A stretch of DNA of 64,000 bases from Streptomyces zingiberis (GCF_012034935.1 NZ_JAATEN010000008.1:62001-126000); one strand, 5' to 3'; shown: positions 51,532-61,615, counted from the first letter of the stretch. Numbers and translations are program-made. Notes: generated by a model not told the origin, from the sequence alone.

Positions 51532-53145
51532 TCAGCCCCGGCGGGCGGCCAGGAGCTCCGTGACCCGGGCGCGCACCGCGTCGGTGTCCAGCCCGCGGAC
51601 GGTCAGGGTGGTGCGGCGCCGCAGCACGTCGTCGGCGGTCTCCGCCCACTCACGGTCCCGGGCGTGGACGACCTGCGCCCAGATCTCCGGGCCGTCCGGG
51701 TGGATCCGTTCGCCGAGGGAGGCGTCCTCGTCGACGAGGCGGGCCACCTCCAGGGCCAGCGAGCCGTAGTGGGTGGCGAGGTGGCGGGCCGTCAGCGGGT
51801 CCATCCGGCAGCCCGGCTCACGGTCGGCCAGCAGCCGGTGGGTGACGGCGTCCGGGTTGGCGAGGCCCGGCAGCGGTACCCGGCGCGGCAGCCGGGACAG
51901 CGGCTCCATCTCCTCGGCCAGCACCCCGCCCGGCAGGGTGGCCAGCTTCCGCAGCACCGTCCGGCCGATGTGCCGGTACGTGGTCCACTTGCCGCCCGCC
52001 ACCGAGAGCATGCCGCCGCGGCCCTCGGTGACCACCGTCTCCCGCTTGGCCTTCTCGACCCCGCCGGGGCCGCCGGGCAGCACCCGCAGCCCCGCGAAGG
52101 CGTAGGTCATCAGCGAGCGGGTGAGGTGCTCGTCGCGCACCGAGTGGCCCGCCTCGTCCAGGATCTGCGCGATGTCCGCCTCGGTGACCCGCACGTCCGC
52201 CGGGTCGCCCTCGTAGGGCTCGTCGGTGGTGCCCAGCAGCAGCTGGTCCTCCCAGGGGAGGGCGAAGGTGATGCGGTACCGGTCGATGGGGGTGGCCAGG
52301 GCCGCGCGCCAGGGCACCGTGCGCCGGAGCACCAGGTGCGCGCCCTTGGAGAGCCGGATGCTGGGCGCCGCCGCCGGGTCCTCCATCCGGCGCAGGTGGT
52401 CGATCCACGGGCCGGTGGCGTTGAGCACCAGCCGCGCGTCCACCCCGAACCCGGTGCCGTCCAGGCGGTCGCGGAGCTCGGCCCCGGTGATCCGGCCGCG
52501 GGACCGGCGCAAGCCGGTGACCTCGGCGTGGTTGAGCACCACGGCCCCGGCGTCCGCGGCCGCGCGCACGGTCGTCACGGCCACCCGGGAGTCGTTCATC
52601 TGGTGGTCGCCGTAGACGGCCACGGCCTTGAGGTTCTCGGTGCGCAGCGCCGGGTTGGCGGCGGCCGCGCGGGCCGGGGATATCAGCCGGCCGACGCCGT
52701 CGCCGAAGGCGGAGAGCGCCGAGTAGGCGAAGACACCGGCGCCGAGCTTGCCCGCGCCGTGCGGCCCGTCCCGGTACACCGGCAGATGGAAGGTGAGCGG
52801 GTTGACCAGGTGCGGGGCCACGTCCTTGGCCAGCACCCGCCGCTCGTGGTGGTTCTCCGCCACCAGCTTGACCGCGCCGGTCTGCAGGTAGCGCAGCCCG
52901 CCGTGGACGAGTTTGGAGGAGGCGGAGGAGGTGGCGCCGGCGAAGTCGCCGGCGTCCACCATCGCCACCCGCAGCCCCGACTGCGACGCGTGCCAGGCGA
53001 CCGAGGTCCCCAGGATCCCGCCGCCGATCACCAGGAGGTCGTACGTCCCCCGGGAGAGGCGGTGGCGGGTCTCGGCGCGGCCGGCCGGGCGGGTGGCCGC
53101 CGCCGGGGAGGTCCCGGCGGGCGGGACGCTCTGCGGGATCGTCAT
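51532..53145 (-). CDS. glpD: Aerobic glycerol-3-phosphate dehydrogenase
   Basis: 537 aa FAD-dependent membrane-associated enzyme converting glycerol-3-phosphate to DHAP. FAD site YDLLVIGGGILGTSVAWHAS near residue 37, ASSKLVHGGLRYL near 78, GAGVFAYSALSAFGDG, and the C-terminal domain EPLSRLPRRVPL onward. ATG 5 bp after the glpK stop codon. Last gene of the operon. Corresponds to SCO1661. Confidence 0.96.
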   Translation of the reverse strand: MTIPQSVPPAGTSPAAATRPAGRAETRHRLSRGTYDLLVIGGGILGTSVAWHASQSGLRVAMVDAGDFAGATSSASSKLVHGGLRYLQTGAVKLVAENHHERRVLAKDVAPHLVNPLTFHLPVYRDGPHGAGKLGAGVFAYSALSAFGDGVGRLISPARAAAANPALRTENLKAVAVYGDHQMNDSRVAVTTVRAAADAGAVVLNHAEVTGLRRSRGRITGAELRDRLDGTGFGVDARLVLNATGPWIDHLRRMEDPAAAPSIRLSKGAHLVLRRTVPWRAALATPIDRYRITFALPWEDQLLLGTTDEPYEGDPADVRVTEADIAQILDEAGHSVRDEHLTRSLMTYAFAGLRVLPGGPGGVEKAKRETVVTEGRGGMLSVAGGKWTTYRHIGRTVLRKLATLPGGVLAEEMEPLSRLPRRVPLPGLANPDAVTHRLLADREPGCRMDPLTARHLATHYGSLALEVARLVDEDASLGERIHPDGPEIWAQVVHARDREWAETADDVLRRRTTLTVRGLDTDAVRARVTELLAARRG

Positions 53146-53150
53146 CGTGC

Positions 53151-54767
53151 TCAGTGCTCCTTGCCGGGCTGGTCGTTCCCGGCGTCCCCGGAGGCCTTCC
53201 TGCCGCCGGTGCCGCCGCTGTCGCTGCTGCCGCCGCTGTCGCTGTCGCTGTCGTCGAGCCAGCCCATGGTCCGTTCGACGGCCTTCAGCCACTTGCGGTA
53301 CTCCCGCTCGCGCTCGCCGGCGTCCATGTCCGGTGTCCACTCGGCGGCGCGGCGCCAGTTGCGGCGCAGCGCGTCGGTGTCCGGCCAGTAGCCCACCGCG
53401 AGACCGGCCGCGTAGGCGGCGCCGAGACAGGTGGTCTCGGCGACCAGCGGCCGCACCACGGGGGCGTCGAGGACATCGGCGAGCTTCTGCATCAGCAGGT
53501 TGTTGGAGGTCATGCCACCGTCGACCTTGAGCGAGGTCAGCTCCACGCCGGAGTCCTTGCGCATGGCGTCGGTGATCTCGCGCGTCTGCCAGGCGGTGGC
53601 CTCCAGCACCGCGCGGGCGATGTGCGCCTTGGTGACGTAGCGGGTGAGGCCGGCGATGACCCCGCGGGCGTCGTCCCGCCAGTACGGGGCGAACAGCCCG
53701 GAGAAGGCGGGGACGAAGTAGGCGCCGCCGTTGTCCTCGACGGAGCTGGCGAGGGTCTCGATCTCCGCCGCCGAGTTGATCAGGCCCATCTGGTCGCGCA
53801 TCCACTGCACGAGGGCGCCGGTGATGGCGATCGACCCCTCCAGCGCGTAGACGGGGGGCTGGTCGCCGATGCGGTAGCCGACGGTGGTGACCAGCCCGTG
53901 GTACGAGTTGACGGGCGTGTCCGCGGTGTTCATCAGCAGGAAGGTGCCGGTGCCGTAGGTCGACTTGGCCTCGCCCTTCTCGAAGCAGGTCTGCCCGAAC
54001 AGGGCGGCCTGCTGGTCGCCGAGGGCGGAGGCCACCGGCACCCCGGCCAGCGCGCCGCCCTTCGCCTCCCCGTAGACCTCCGCGGAGGAGCGGATCTCCG
54101 GCAGGATCGCCATGGGCACGCCCATGGAGTCGCAGATCTTGGGGTCCCACTGGAGGGTGCGGAGGCTCATCAGCATGGTGCGGGAGGCGTTGGTGACGTC
54201 GGTGACGTGGATGCCGCCGTCGGGACCGCCGGTGAGATTCCAGATGACCCAGGAGTCCATGGTGCCGAAGAGCAGTTCGCCGGCCTCGGCCCGCTCCCGC
54301 AGGCCGTCCACGTTGTCCAGCAGCCAGCGGATCTTGGGGCCGGCGAAGTAGGAGGCGAGGGGGAGGCCCGTCTCCCGCCGGAAGCGGTCCTGGCCGACGT
54401 TGCGGCCGAGCTCGCGGCAGAGCGCGTCGGTGCGGGTGTCCTGCCAGACGATGGCGTTGTGCACCGGCTCCCCGGTGGCCCGGTCCCACAGCAGGGTGGT
54501 CTCGCGCTGGTTGGTGATGCCGATGGCCTTGACGTCGGCCGCGGTGATCCCGGCCTTGTCCACGGCGCCGTCGACCACCTGCTGGACGTTGGCCCAGATC
54601 TCGGCGGCGTCGTGCTCGACCCAGCCGGGCCGGGGGAAGATCTGCTCGTGCTCTTTCTGGTCGACGGCGATGATGCGGCCGTCGGTGTCGAAGACGATGC
54701 ACCGGCTGGAGGTGGTGCCCTGGTCGATCGCGGCGATGAAGGGGCCGGAGGTGTGCGCGTCGGTCAC
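53151..54767 (-). CDS. glpK: Glycerol kinase
   Basis: 538 aa FGGY kinase phosphorylating glycerol. [19 protein letters not shown] at the N-terminus, [47 protein letters not shown] and [18 protein letters not shown] are diagnostic. About 30 residues longer than typical because of a Ser/Asp/Gly-rich tail ([16 protein letters not shown]). Phosphotransferase histidine site not examined. GTG start with AGGAG 6 nt upstream; 65 bp from glpF. Confidence 0.97.
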   Translation of the reverse strand: MTDAHTSGPFIAAIDQGTTSSRCIVFDTDGRIIAVDQKEHEQIFPRPGWVEHDAAEIWANVQQVVDGAVDKAGITAADVKAIGITNQRETTLLWDRATGEPVHNAIVWQDTRTDALCRELGRNVGQDRFRRETGLPLASYFAGPKIRWLLDNVDGLRERAEAGELLFGTMDSWVIWNLTGGPDGGIHVTDVTNASRTMLMSLRTLQWDPKICDSMGVPMAILPEIRSSAEVYGEAKGGALAGVPVASALGDQQAALFGQTCFEKGEAKSTYGTGTFLLMNTADTPVNSYHGLVTTVGYRIGDQPPVYALEGSIAITGALVQWMRDQMGLINSAAEIETLASSVEDNGGAYFVPAFSGLFAPYWRDDARGVIAGLTRYVTKAHIARAVLEATAWQTREITDAMRKDSGVELTSLKVDGGMTSNNLLMQKLADVLDAPVVRPLVAETTCLGAAYAAGLAVGYWPDTDALRRNWRRAAEWTPDMDAGEREREYRKWLKAVERTMGWLDDSDSDSGGSSDSGGTGGRKASGDAGNDQPGKEH

Positions 54768-54832
54768 GGTGTGCTCCTGGAATCCACGGTGTGGGCGGGG
54801 GACGGGGCGCGGGAGGCGGGCGCCGGCCGCGG

Positions 54833-55624
54833 TCAGGCGAAGCCGAGCTGGTAGAGGCCGCCCGCCAGGGCGCCGCCGATCAGCGGGCCGACGACGGGGA
54901 TCCAGGCGTAGGTCCAGTCGGAGCCGCCCTTGTTGGGCAGCGGCAGCAGCGCGTGCACGATCCGGGGGCCGAGGTCACGGGCCGGGTTGATGGCGTAACC
55001 GGTCGGGCCGCCCAGCGAGAGGCCGATGCCGCCCACGGTGAGGGCGACGATCAGCACACCCGTGCCGGACAGTCCGAGCCCCTCGGTGAGGCCCAGGGTG
55101 AGGATCAGCAGCACCAGCACGAAGGTGCCGATGATCTCCGTCATCAGGTTCTGCACGCTGTTGCGGATCTCCGGCCCGGTGGAGAAGATGCCGAGCACCG
55201 GGCCGGCCTTGGGCGCGGAGTCCTCGTCGACCATGCCCTCCTGGCCGGTGCGCGCCTGCGCGAGCACCTCGGGGTCGGTGAGGTGGTCCTTGAAGTGGCC
55301 GTAGTACGCCAGCCAGACCAGCACCGCGCCGATCATGGCGCCGAGCAGCTCCGAGCCGAGGTAGAGCGGGACGTCCGACCAGGGGGTGGTGCCCTGGATG
55401 GCCAGGCCGAGGGTGACGGCCGGGTTGAGGTGGGCGCCGGAGAGGCCCACCGAGATGTAGGCGCCGGTGAGGACCGCGAAGGCCCAGCCCAGGGTGATGG
55501 CCACCCAGCCGGCGTTGAGGGCCTTGGAACGCTTCAGGGTGACGGCGGCGACGACACCGCCACCGAGCACGATGAGTACGGCGGTACCGACGGTCTCGCC
55601 GATGAAGATGTCGGAGCTGGACAC
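54833..55624 (-). CDS. glpF: Glycerol uptake facilitator (aquaglyceroporin)
   Basis: 263 aa MIP-family channel with six membrane helices and both half-helix motifs: [13 protein letters not shown] near residue 66 and [13 protein letters not shown] near 205 (the Asp after NPAR is the glycerol-channel marker). GTG start with AAAGGAG 7 nt upstream, first gene of glpF-glpK-glpD. Corresponds to SCO1659. Confidence 0.97.
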   Translation of the reverse strand: MSSSDIFIGETVGTAVLIVLGGGVVAAVTLKRSKALNAGWVAITLGWAFAVLTGAYISVGLSGAHLNPAVTLGLAIQGTTPWSDVPLYLGSELLGAMIGAVLVWLAYYGHFKDHLTDPEVLAQARTGQEGMVDEDSAPKAGPVLGIFSTGPEIRNSVQNLMTEIIGTFVLVLLILTLGLTEGLGLSGTGVLIVALTVGGIGLSLGGPTGYAINPARDLGPRIVHALLPLPNKGGSDWTYAWIPVVGPLIGGALAGGLYQLGFA

Positions 55625-55735
55625 CCGCGACTCCTTTGTCCTTCGTCCAGGGGAGGGCCGGCCCCGGGTCCCGCCCGCGGCCCGCACCCGTGATGAGGCG
55701 ATCACCGGTCGACAGGAGAGGAGATCACCTCCACT

Positions 55736-55758
55736 ATTGCCGTCAGGTGTTCGACAAT
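55736..55758. promoter_or_regulatory. Candidate GylR operator before glpF
   Basis: ATTGCCG-TCAGGTGTT-CGACAAT, arms complementary at six of seven positions, about 110 bp upstream of the glpF start in the 243-bp gylR-glpF gap. IclR-family regulators bind such spaced repeats. Not verified against known GylR sites. Confidence 0.35.
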
Positions 55759-55867
55759 GCCGACCAGAGAACGGCAGTTTTCTTCACCCGGCACGACGCG
55801 TCAAGAGCCCCGGGAGGAAAAAGCCGCTTATCTGACCGGTATGTAGGGACAGGGTGACAGAGGGTGC

Positions 55868-56632
55868 TCAGAACCGCCCGGCGCCGAGGTCCCGGGAGAC
55901 CGCCCGCGCACAGTCCCGCACGGCCGCGACCAGCCGTGATCGCAGTTCTCCCGCCTCACAGACCCGCTCCACCGCTCCGGTGACGCCCACCGCGCCGACC
56001 GGCATCCGGCGGCCGTTGTGGATGGGGGCGGCCACCGAGGCCACCCCGGTCCAGGTCTCCTCCACGTCCGCCGCCCAGCCCCGCGCCCGGGTCAGCTCCA
56101 GCACCTGCTCGAAGGGGGCCGCGCCGGTCACCGTCCGGTCCGTGAACGCCTCCCGGCCGCCCTCCGCGGCCTCCGCGTGGGCCACCGGGTCGAAGGCGGC
56201 CAGCACCTTGCCCAGCGCGGTGCTGTGGAGCGGCTGCATCGCGCCGACCTCCAGCACCTGGCGGCTGTCGTCGGGCCGGAAGACGTGGTGCACGATCAGC
56301 ACCCCACCCTGGTGGAGCACGCCCAGATGGACGCTCTCCCCGCTGGAGCGGGCCAGGTCGTCGGTCCACACCAGGGCCCGTGCCCGGAGTTCGTTGACGT
56401 CCAGGTAGCTCTGGCCCAGGCGGAGCAGCTCGGCGCCCAGCTGGTAGCGGCCGGAAGCGGGGTCCTGCTCGACGAAGCCCTCCTGCTGCAAGGTGCGCAG
56501 GATGCCGTGTGCGGTCCCCTTGGGCAGCCCCAGCGCGGCGGCCACCTCGGACAGGCCGAGCCTGCGCTCGCCGCCGGCGAGCAGCCGCAGCATCGCCGCG
56601 GCCCGCTCCAGGGACTGGATGCTCCGAGCCAT
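55868..56632 (-). CDS. gylR: IclR-family glycerol operon regulator GylR
   Basis: 254 aa, the length of S. coelicolor GylR. Winged-helix residues 1-65 (SIQSLERAAAMLRLLAGGER, GLPKGTAHGILRTLQQEGF) and IclR effector domain 75-250 (HLGVLHQGGVLIVHH, LHSTALGKVLAAF, GVASVAAPIHNGRRMPVGAV). Represses glpFKD until glycerol-3-phosphate is present (known for S. coelicolor). GGAGG 7 nt before the ATG. Immediately upstream of glpF on the same strand, so it may be autoregulated; divergent from metH. Confidence 0.95.
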   Translation of the reverse strand: MARSIQSLERAAAMLRLLAGGERRLGLSEVAAALGLPKGTAHGILRTLQQEGFVEQDPASGRYQLGAELLRLGQSYLDVNELRARALVWTDDLARSSGESVHLGVLHQGGVLIVHHVFRPDDSRQVLEVGAMQPLHSTALGKVLAAFDPVAHAEAAEGGREAFTDRTVTGAAPFEQVLELTRARGWAADVEETWTGVASVAAPIHNGRRMPVGAVGVTGAVERVCEAGELRSRLVAAVRDCARAVSRDLGAGRF

Positions 56633-56806
56633 CGGGCAACCTCCATCGTTGCTGATTCGGCGATGCTGAACACTAGCTGCCACTGCCGACCGCTGGGTAC
56701 CACGCACGGCGTAACGGCCTCCGTTCCGGCCGCCCGAAACGGCCGGAAGACGACCCCTGCGCGGTCCGCCCAGTGGAACACCAGGGAGTGCCGGCGCCAT
56801 CGGGGC

Positions 56807-56879
56807 TACGCTGGCCAGGTGCGCTCTCCCGGCAGGGAAGGCGCAAAGCCGACAGCCGTCGCACCTCAGGGAGTTTTCC
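56807..56879 (+). promoter_or_regulatory. metH promoter and structured leader (candidate riboswitch)
   Basis: TACGCT (56807-56812) as -10 puts the transcript start near 56818. The 60-nt leader can fold as AGGTGCG (56817-56823) with CGCACCT (56860-56866), enclosing three small hairpins: TCCC-GGCA-GGGA, GGC-GCAAA-GCC and GAC-AGCC-GTC. CTCCC (56826-56830) can instead pair with the ribosome site AGGGAG (56868-56873), so the two folds are mutually exclusive. AGGGAA...AAAGCC...ACAGCC loosely recalls the cobalamin riboswitch core, and MetH needs cobalamin, but the match is too incomplete to name the class. Confidence 0.4.
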
Positions 56880-59800
56880 ATGGGCTCGTTCCAGCCACCG
56901 ACCAGTACCGTCGACAGGGTCTCCGCCCTGAGGGAGGCGCTCGCCAGCCGCGTGGTGGTGGCGGACGGGGCGATGGGCACCATGCTCCAGGCACGGGAGC
57001 CCGGCCTGGAGGACTTCCAGGACCTGGAGGGGTGCAACGAGATCCTCAACGTCACCCGCCCGGACATCGTCCGTTCCGTGCACGAGGAGTATCTGGCCGC
57101 GGGCGTCGACTGCGTGGGCACCAACACCTTCGGGGCCAATCACGCCGCGCTGGCCGAGTACGACATCGCCGACCGCGTCCACGAGCTGTCCGAGGCGGGC
57201 GCCCGCATCGCCCGCGAGGCCGCCGACGGTCTCGCCGCCGAGGACGGCCGGACCCGCTGGGTGCTCGGCTCGATCGGCCCCGGCACCAAGCTGCCCACCC
57301 TCGGCCACGTCGGCTACGACGTCCTGCGCGACGCCTACCAGCGCAACGCCGAGGGCCTGATCGCCGGCGGCGCGGACGCGCTGCTGGTGGAGACCACCCA
57401 GGACCTCCTGCAGACGAAGTCGGCGGTGATCGGCGCCCGGCGCGCGCTGCGCGCCACCGGCACCGGGCTGCCCGTGCTGGTGTCGGTCACCGTGGAGACC
57501 ACGGGCACGATGCTGCTCGGCTCGGAGATCGGCGCCGCCCTCACGGCGCTGGAGCCGCTGGGCATCGACATGATCGGCCTCAACTGCGCCACCGGCCCGG
57601 CCGAGATGAGCGAGCACCTGCGCCATCTGGCCCGCCACGCGGGCGTCCCGCTGTCGTGCATGCCGAACGCCGGTCTCCCCGTCCTCGGCAAGGACGGCGC
57701 CCACTACCCGCTCACCCCGGGGGAGCTGGCCGACGCCCAGGAGACGTTCGTCCGGGACTACGGGCTCTCCCTGGTCGGCGGCTGCTGCGGCACCACGCCG
57801 GAGCATCTGCGGCAGCTGGTCGAGCGGGTCCGGGGCCTGGCCCCCGCCCCCCGTGACCCCCGGCCGGAGCCCGGGGCCGCCTCGCTCTACCAGAGCGTCC
57901 CGTTCCGGCAGGACACCTCCTACCTCGCGATCGGCGAGCGCACGAACGCCAACGGGTCGAAGAAGTTCCGGGAGGCGATGCTCGACGGCCGCTGGGACGA
58001 CTGCGTGGAGATCGCGCGGGAGCAGATCCGCGAGGGCGCCCACCTCCTCGACGTCTGCGTGGACTACGTCGGCCGGGACGGCGTGGCGGACATGGCGGAG
58101 CTGGCCGGGCGGCTGGCGACCGCCTCCACCCTGCCCCTGGTGCTGGATTCCACCGAGCCGGCCGTCATCCGCGCCGGCCTGGAGCGCCTCGGCGGCCGGG
58201 CGCTGATCAACTCCGTCAACTACGAGGACGGCGACGGCCCCGAGTCCCGTTTCGCGCGGATCACCGAGCTGGCCGTCGAGCACGGCGCCGCGCTGATCGC
58301 GCTGACCATCGACGAGGAGGGGCAGGCCCGCACCCCCGAACACAAGGTCGCCGTCGCGGAGCGGCTCATCGCCGACCTCACGGGGAAGTGGGGGGTGCGC
58401 AAGAGCGACATCGTCATCGACTGCCTCACCTTCACCATCGCCACCGGTCAGGAGGAGTCCCGCAAGGACGGCATCGCCACCATCGAGGCGATCCGGGAAC
58501 TCAAGCGCCGCCACCCGGACGTCCAGACCACACTGGGCCTGTCCAACATCTCCTTCGGGCTCAACCCGGCCGCCCGCGCGGTCCTCAACAGCGTCTTCCT
58601 GGACGAGTGCGTCAAGGCGGGCCTGGACTCGGCCATTGTGCACGCGTCGAAGATCATGCCGATCGCGCGGCTGGAGGACGAGCAGCGGGAGACCGCCCTC
58701 GACCTGATCTACGACCGCCGCCGCGAGGGCTACGACCCGCTCCAGCGCTTCCTGGAGCTGTTCGAGGGCGTGGACACGAAGACCCTGAAGGCGGGCAGGG
58801 CCGAGGAACTGGCGGCGCTGCCGCTGGACGAGCGGTTGCAGCGGCGCGTCATCGACGGCGAGCGCAACGGCCTGGAGGCCGACCTGGACGAGGCCCTGGA
58901 GTCCCGGCCCGCGCTGGAGATCGTCAACGAGACGCTGCTGGCGGGGATGAAGGTGGTCGGCGAGCTGTTCGGCTCCGGCCGGATGCAGCTCCCGTTCGTC
59001 CTGCAGTCCGCGGAGGTCATGAAGACGGCCGTGGCCCATCTGGAACCGCACATGGAGAAGGCCGAGGGCGAGGAGGGCAAGGGCACCATCGTGCTGGCCA
59101 CGGTCCGTGGCGACGTCCACGACATCGGCAAGAACCTGGTGGACATCATCCTGTCCAACAACGGCTACACCGTGGTCAACCTCGGCATCAAGCAGCCGGT
59201 CTCCGCCATCGTCGAGGCGGCCCAGGAACACCGGGCCGATGTCATCGGCATGTCCGGGCTGCTGGTGAAGTCCACCGTGATCATGAAGGAGAACCTGGAG
59301 GAGCTCAACCAGCGCAAGCTGGCCGCCGACTTCCCCGTGATCCTCGGCGGCGCCGCCCTCACCCGCGCCTACGTGGAGCAGGACCTGCACGAGGTCTACG
59401 AGGGCGAGGTCCGCTACGCCCGGGACGCCTTCGAGGGGCTGCGGCTGATGGACGCCCTGCTCGCCGTCAAGCGCGGCGTCCCCGGTGCCTCCCTGCCCGA
59501 GCTGCGGCAGCGCCGCGTCCCCCGCCGGGACGCCCCCGCCGCCGAGGCGGATCCGGCCGAGGGCGCGCGCTCGGACGTGGCCACCGACAACCCGGTGCCC
59601 ACCCCGCCGTTCTCCGGCACGCGCGTCGTCAAGGGCATCCAGCTCAAGGAGTACGCCTCCTGGCTGGACGAGGGCGCGCTGTTCAAGGGGCAGTGGGGGC
59701 TGAAGGAGTCCCGTACCGGCGGCGGTCCCTCCTACGAGGAGCTGGTGGAGACCGAGGGGCGGCCCCGGCTGCGCGGACTGCTGGACCGCCTGCAGACCGA

Positions 59801-60389
59801 GAATCTCCTGGAAGCCGCGGTGGTCTACGGCTACTTCCCCTGTGTCGCCAAGGGCGAGGACCTGATCATCCTGGACGACAAGGGCGGCGAGCGCACCCGG
59901 TTCACCTTCCCGCGCCAGCGCCGTGGGCGCCGGCTCTGCCTGGCCGACTTCTTCCGCCCCGAGGAGTCCGGCGAGACCGACGTCGTCGGTCTGCAGATCG
60001 TCACCGTCGGTTCCCGGATCGGGGAGGAGACGGCCCGGCTCTTCGCCGCCGACTCCTACCGCGACTACCTCGAACTCCACGGTCTCTCCGTCCAGCTGGC
60101 CGAGGCCCTGGCCGAGTACTGGCACGCGCGGGTCCGCGCGGAGCTGGGCTTCGCCGGGGAGGACCCCCAGGCCATGGAGGACATGTTCGCGCTCCGGTAC
60201 CGCGGGGCCCGCTTCTCCCTGGGGTACGGCGCCTGCCCGGACCTGGAGGACCGGGCCAAGATCGCCGGCCTGCTGGAGCCCGAGCGCATCGGCGTCCGTC
60301 TCTCCGAGGAGTTCCAGCTCCACCCGGAGCAGTCCACGGACGCCATCGTCCTCCACCACCCCGAGGCCAAGTACTTCAACGCCCGGTAG
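56880..60389 (+). CDS. metH: Cobalamin-dependent methionine synthase
   Basis: 1169 aa, transfers a methyl group from methyltetrahydrofolate to homocysteine via cobalamin. Modules in order: homocysteine domain 1-330 with zinc ligands in GGCCGTTPEH near 300; pterin-binding 340-620 (AIGERTNANGSKKF); B12 cap and Rossmann domain 640-890 with the cobalt-ligating His in GDVHDIGKNLVDI near 747; AdoMet reactivation domain 900-1169 with RGARFSLGYGACPD. Slightly shorter than E. coli MetH. AGGGAG 6 nt before the ATG lies inside a predicted leader fold. Corresponds to SCO1657. Confidence 0.97.
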   Translation: MGSFQPPTSTVDRVSALREALASRVVVADGAMGTMLQAREPGLEDFQDLEGCNEILNVTRPDIVRSVHEEYLAAGVDCVGTNTFGANHAALAEYDIADRVHELSEAGARIAREAADGLAAEDGRTRWVLGSIGPGTKLPTLGHVGYDVLRDAYQRNAEGLIAGGADALLVETTQDLLQTKSAVIGARRALRATGTGLPVLVSVTVETTGTMLLGSEIGAALTALEPLGIDMIGLNCATGPAEMSEHLRHLARHAGVPLSCMPNAGLPVLGKDGAHYPLTPGELADAQETFVRDYGLSLVGGCCGTTPEHLRQLVERVRGLAPAPRDPRPEPGAASLYQSVPFRQDTSYLAIGERTNANGSKKFREAMLDGRWDDCVEIAREQIREGAHLLDVCVDYVGRDGVADMAELAGRLATASTLPLVLDSTEPAVIRAGLERLGGRALINSVNYEDGDGPESRFARITELAVEHGAALIALTIDEEGQARTPEHKVAVAERLIADLTGKWGVRKSDIVIDCLTFTIATGQEESRKDGIATIEAIRELKRRHPDVQTTLGLSNISFGLNPAARAVLNSVFLDECVKAGLDSAIVHASKIMPIARLEDEQRETALDLIYDRRREGYDPLQRFLELFEGVDTKTLKAGRAEELAALPLDERLQRRVIDGERNGLEADLDEALESRPALEIVNETLLAGMKVVGELFGSGRMQLPFVLQSAEVMKTAVAHLEPHMEKAEGEEGKGTIVLATVRGDVHDIGKNLVDIILSNNGYTVVNLGIKQPVSAIVEAAQEHRADVIGMSGLLVKSTVIMKENLEELNQRKLAADFPVILGGAALTRAYVEQDLHEVYEGEVRYARDAFEGLRLMDALLAVKRGVPGASLPELRQRRVPRRDAPAAEADPAEGARSDVATDNPVPTPPFSGTRVVKGIQLKEYASWLDEGALFKGQWGLKESRTGGGPSYEELVETEGRPRLRGLLDRLQTENLLEAAVVYGYFPCVAKGEDLIILDDKGGERTRFTFPRQRRGRRLCLADFFRPEESGETDVVGLQIVTVGSRIGEETARLFAADSYRDYLELHGLSVQLAEALAEYWHARVRAELGFAGEDPQAMEDMFALRYRGARFSLGYGACPDLEDRAKIAGLLEPERIGVRLSEEFQLHPEQSTDAIVLHHPEAKYFNAR

Positions 60390-60410
60390 TTCCCCCGCGG
60401 CGGCTCCAGC

Positions 60411-60486
60411 CCGGCCCCGTTCCCCCGCCCCGTCGGTCCGGTGCGGAGGGACGGAGCGGGGAGACGGGGCGGGGGAACGGGGCCGG
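60411..60486 (+). terminator. 24-bp perfect inverted repeat after metH
   Basis: Arms 60411-60434 and 60463-60486 are exact complements with a 28-nt loop, starting 22 nt past the metH stop. One of the longest perfect hairpins in the window. Confidence 0.8.
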
Positions 60487-60669
60487 GCGCCCCGGATTCG
60501 CCGCGACCGCGCGCGGCGGCCGTCGTAGACTGGTCGGTCCGGCACGGCCGGCCACGCCCCGCCGGGGCCGTGGCCGGCCGGTCGCGCCTCCGGGGCCGGA
60601 ATCCCCGCGGTATCCGCGGTATCCGCGGGGAGGCGCGTGCCGCCGGCGACCTCGACGGAAGGGGCAAGG

Positions 60670-61371
60670 ATGACCAGTGGCACCCCGGCACTCGCCACCG
60701 GCAGGACCGGAGGACCTGCCCTCCAGGCGGTCCTGCTCGACATGGACGGCACCCTGGTGGCGACCGAGGACTTCTGGTGGGACGCCGAGGTGGAGGTCTT
60801 CGCCGAGCTGGGCCACGTGCTCGACCCCCGCCTCCGCCAGGCGGTCGTGGGCGGGCCGATGTCCCGCTCCGCCGCCCTCCTCATCGAGGCCAGTGGGGCC
60901 GACATCACCGTCCCGGAACTGTCCGTGCTGCTCAACGACCGGTTCGAGGAGATGCTGGGGCGTGGGGTGCCGCTGATGCCGGGAGCGGCCCGGCTGCTCG
61001 CGGAACTGGCCGCGCAGAAGGTGCCGACGGCCCTGGTCTCCGCCTCGCACCGGCGGGTGATCGACCGGGTCCTGCTCTCCCTCGGCTCCGTCCGGTTCGA
61101 CCTCACGCTCGCCGGCGACGAGCTGGAGCGGACGAAGCCGCACCCGGACCCGTATCTGACGGCGGCCGCCGGGCTGGGCGCGGACCCGGCCCGCTGCGTG
61201 GCGGTGGAGGACACCCCGACGGGCGTGGCCTCGGCGGTGGCCGCGGGCTGCCCGGTGGTGGCGGTGCCCTCGGTGGTCCCCGTCGCCCCCGGTCCGGGGC
61301 GCACCGTGGTCACTTCCCTGGAAGAAGTCGACCTCGCCTTTCTCCGGGGATTGATCACGGTAATGCACTGA
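60670..61371 (+). CDS. HAD-superfamily hydrolase (phosphatase)
   Basis: 233 aa. Motif I LLDMDGTLVATEDFWW near residue 21, motif II TALVSASHRR near 123, motif III Lys in RTKPHPDPYL near 155 and motif IV CVAVEDTPTGVASA near 178: a beta-phosphoglucomutase/phosphatase subgroup with a helical cap (45-100). Conserved next to metH in Streptomyces. Substrate unknown. ATG at 60670 preceded by GGAAGGGG. Confidence 0.9.
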   Translation: MTSGTPALATGRTGGPALQAVLLDMDGTLVATEDFWWDAEVEVFAELGHVLDPRLRQAVVGGPMSRSAALLIEASGADITVPELSVLLNDRFEEMLGRGVPLMPGAARLLAELAAQKVPTALVSASHRRVIDRVLLSLGSVRFDLTLAGDELERTKPHPDPYLTAAAGLGADPARCVAVEDTPTGVASAVAAGCPVVAVPSVVPVAPGPGRTVVTSLEEVDLAFLRGLITVMH

Positions 61372-61433
61372 ACCGTGCACGTTCCGTACCCCGCGGTATG
61401 GGACGGGGACACTGGGCGACCACCCCGGTTGAT

Positions 61434-61465
61434 TTCCGTTACGCTTCCCGAATGCGCTAACGGAA
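61434..61465 (+). terminator. Hairpin after the HAD gene
   Basis: TTCCGTTA pairs with TAACGGAA, extended by three pairs past a bulge, 63 nt after the HAD stop and followed by a short T-run (61466-61468). Confidence 0.55.
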
Positions 61466-61615
61466 TTTCCGGCCACTCGTCCGGAAAGCGGCCGTGACGT
61501 TTCTCACGCGCCAGCCGGTCGACAGGGGTGGCGCCGGGTGTTCTCACCCCTCCCGTGAGGGTGCTCGCCGCGCCTTTCTGTCCGTATAGGTCGCCGAACG
61601 CGGTAATCGACCCGG

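Noticed and set aside
56676..56682. GCCACTG resembling a B12 box between gylR and metH
   Set aside because: Isolated 7-mer far upstream of the predicted metH transcript start; surrounding bases do not form the cobalamin riboswitch core.
56673..61547. A 1624-codon open frame antisense to metH and the HAD gene
   Set aside because: Typical antisense artefact of GC-rich codon bias; lacks a family match, ribosome site and normal amino acid composition, while metH on the other strand is unmistakable.
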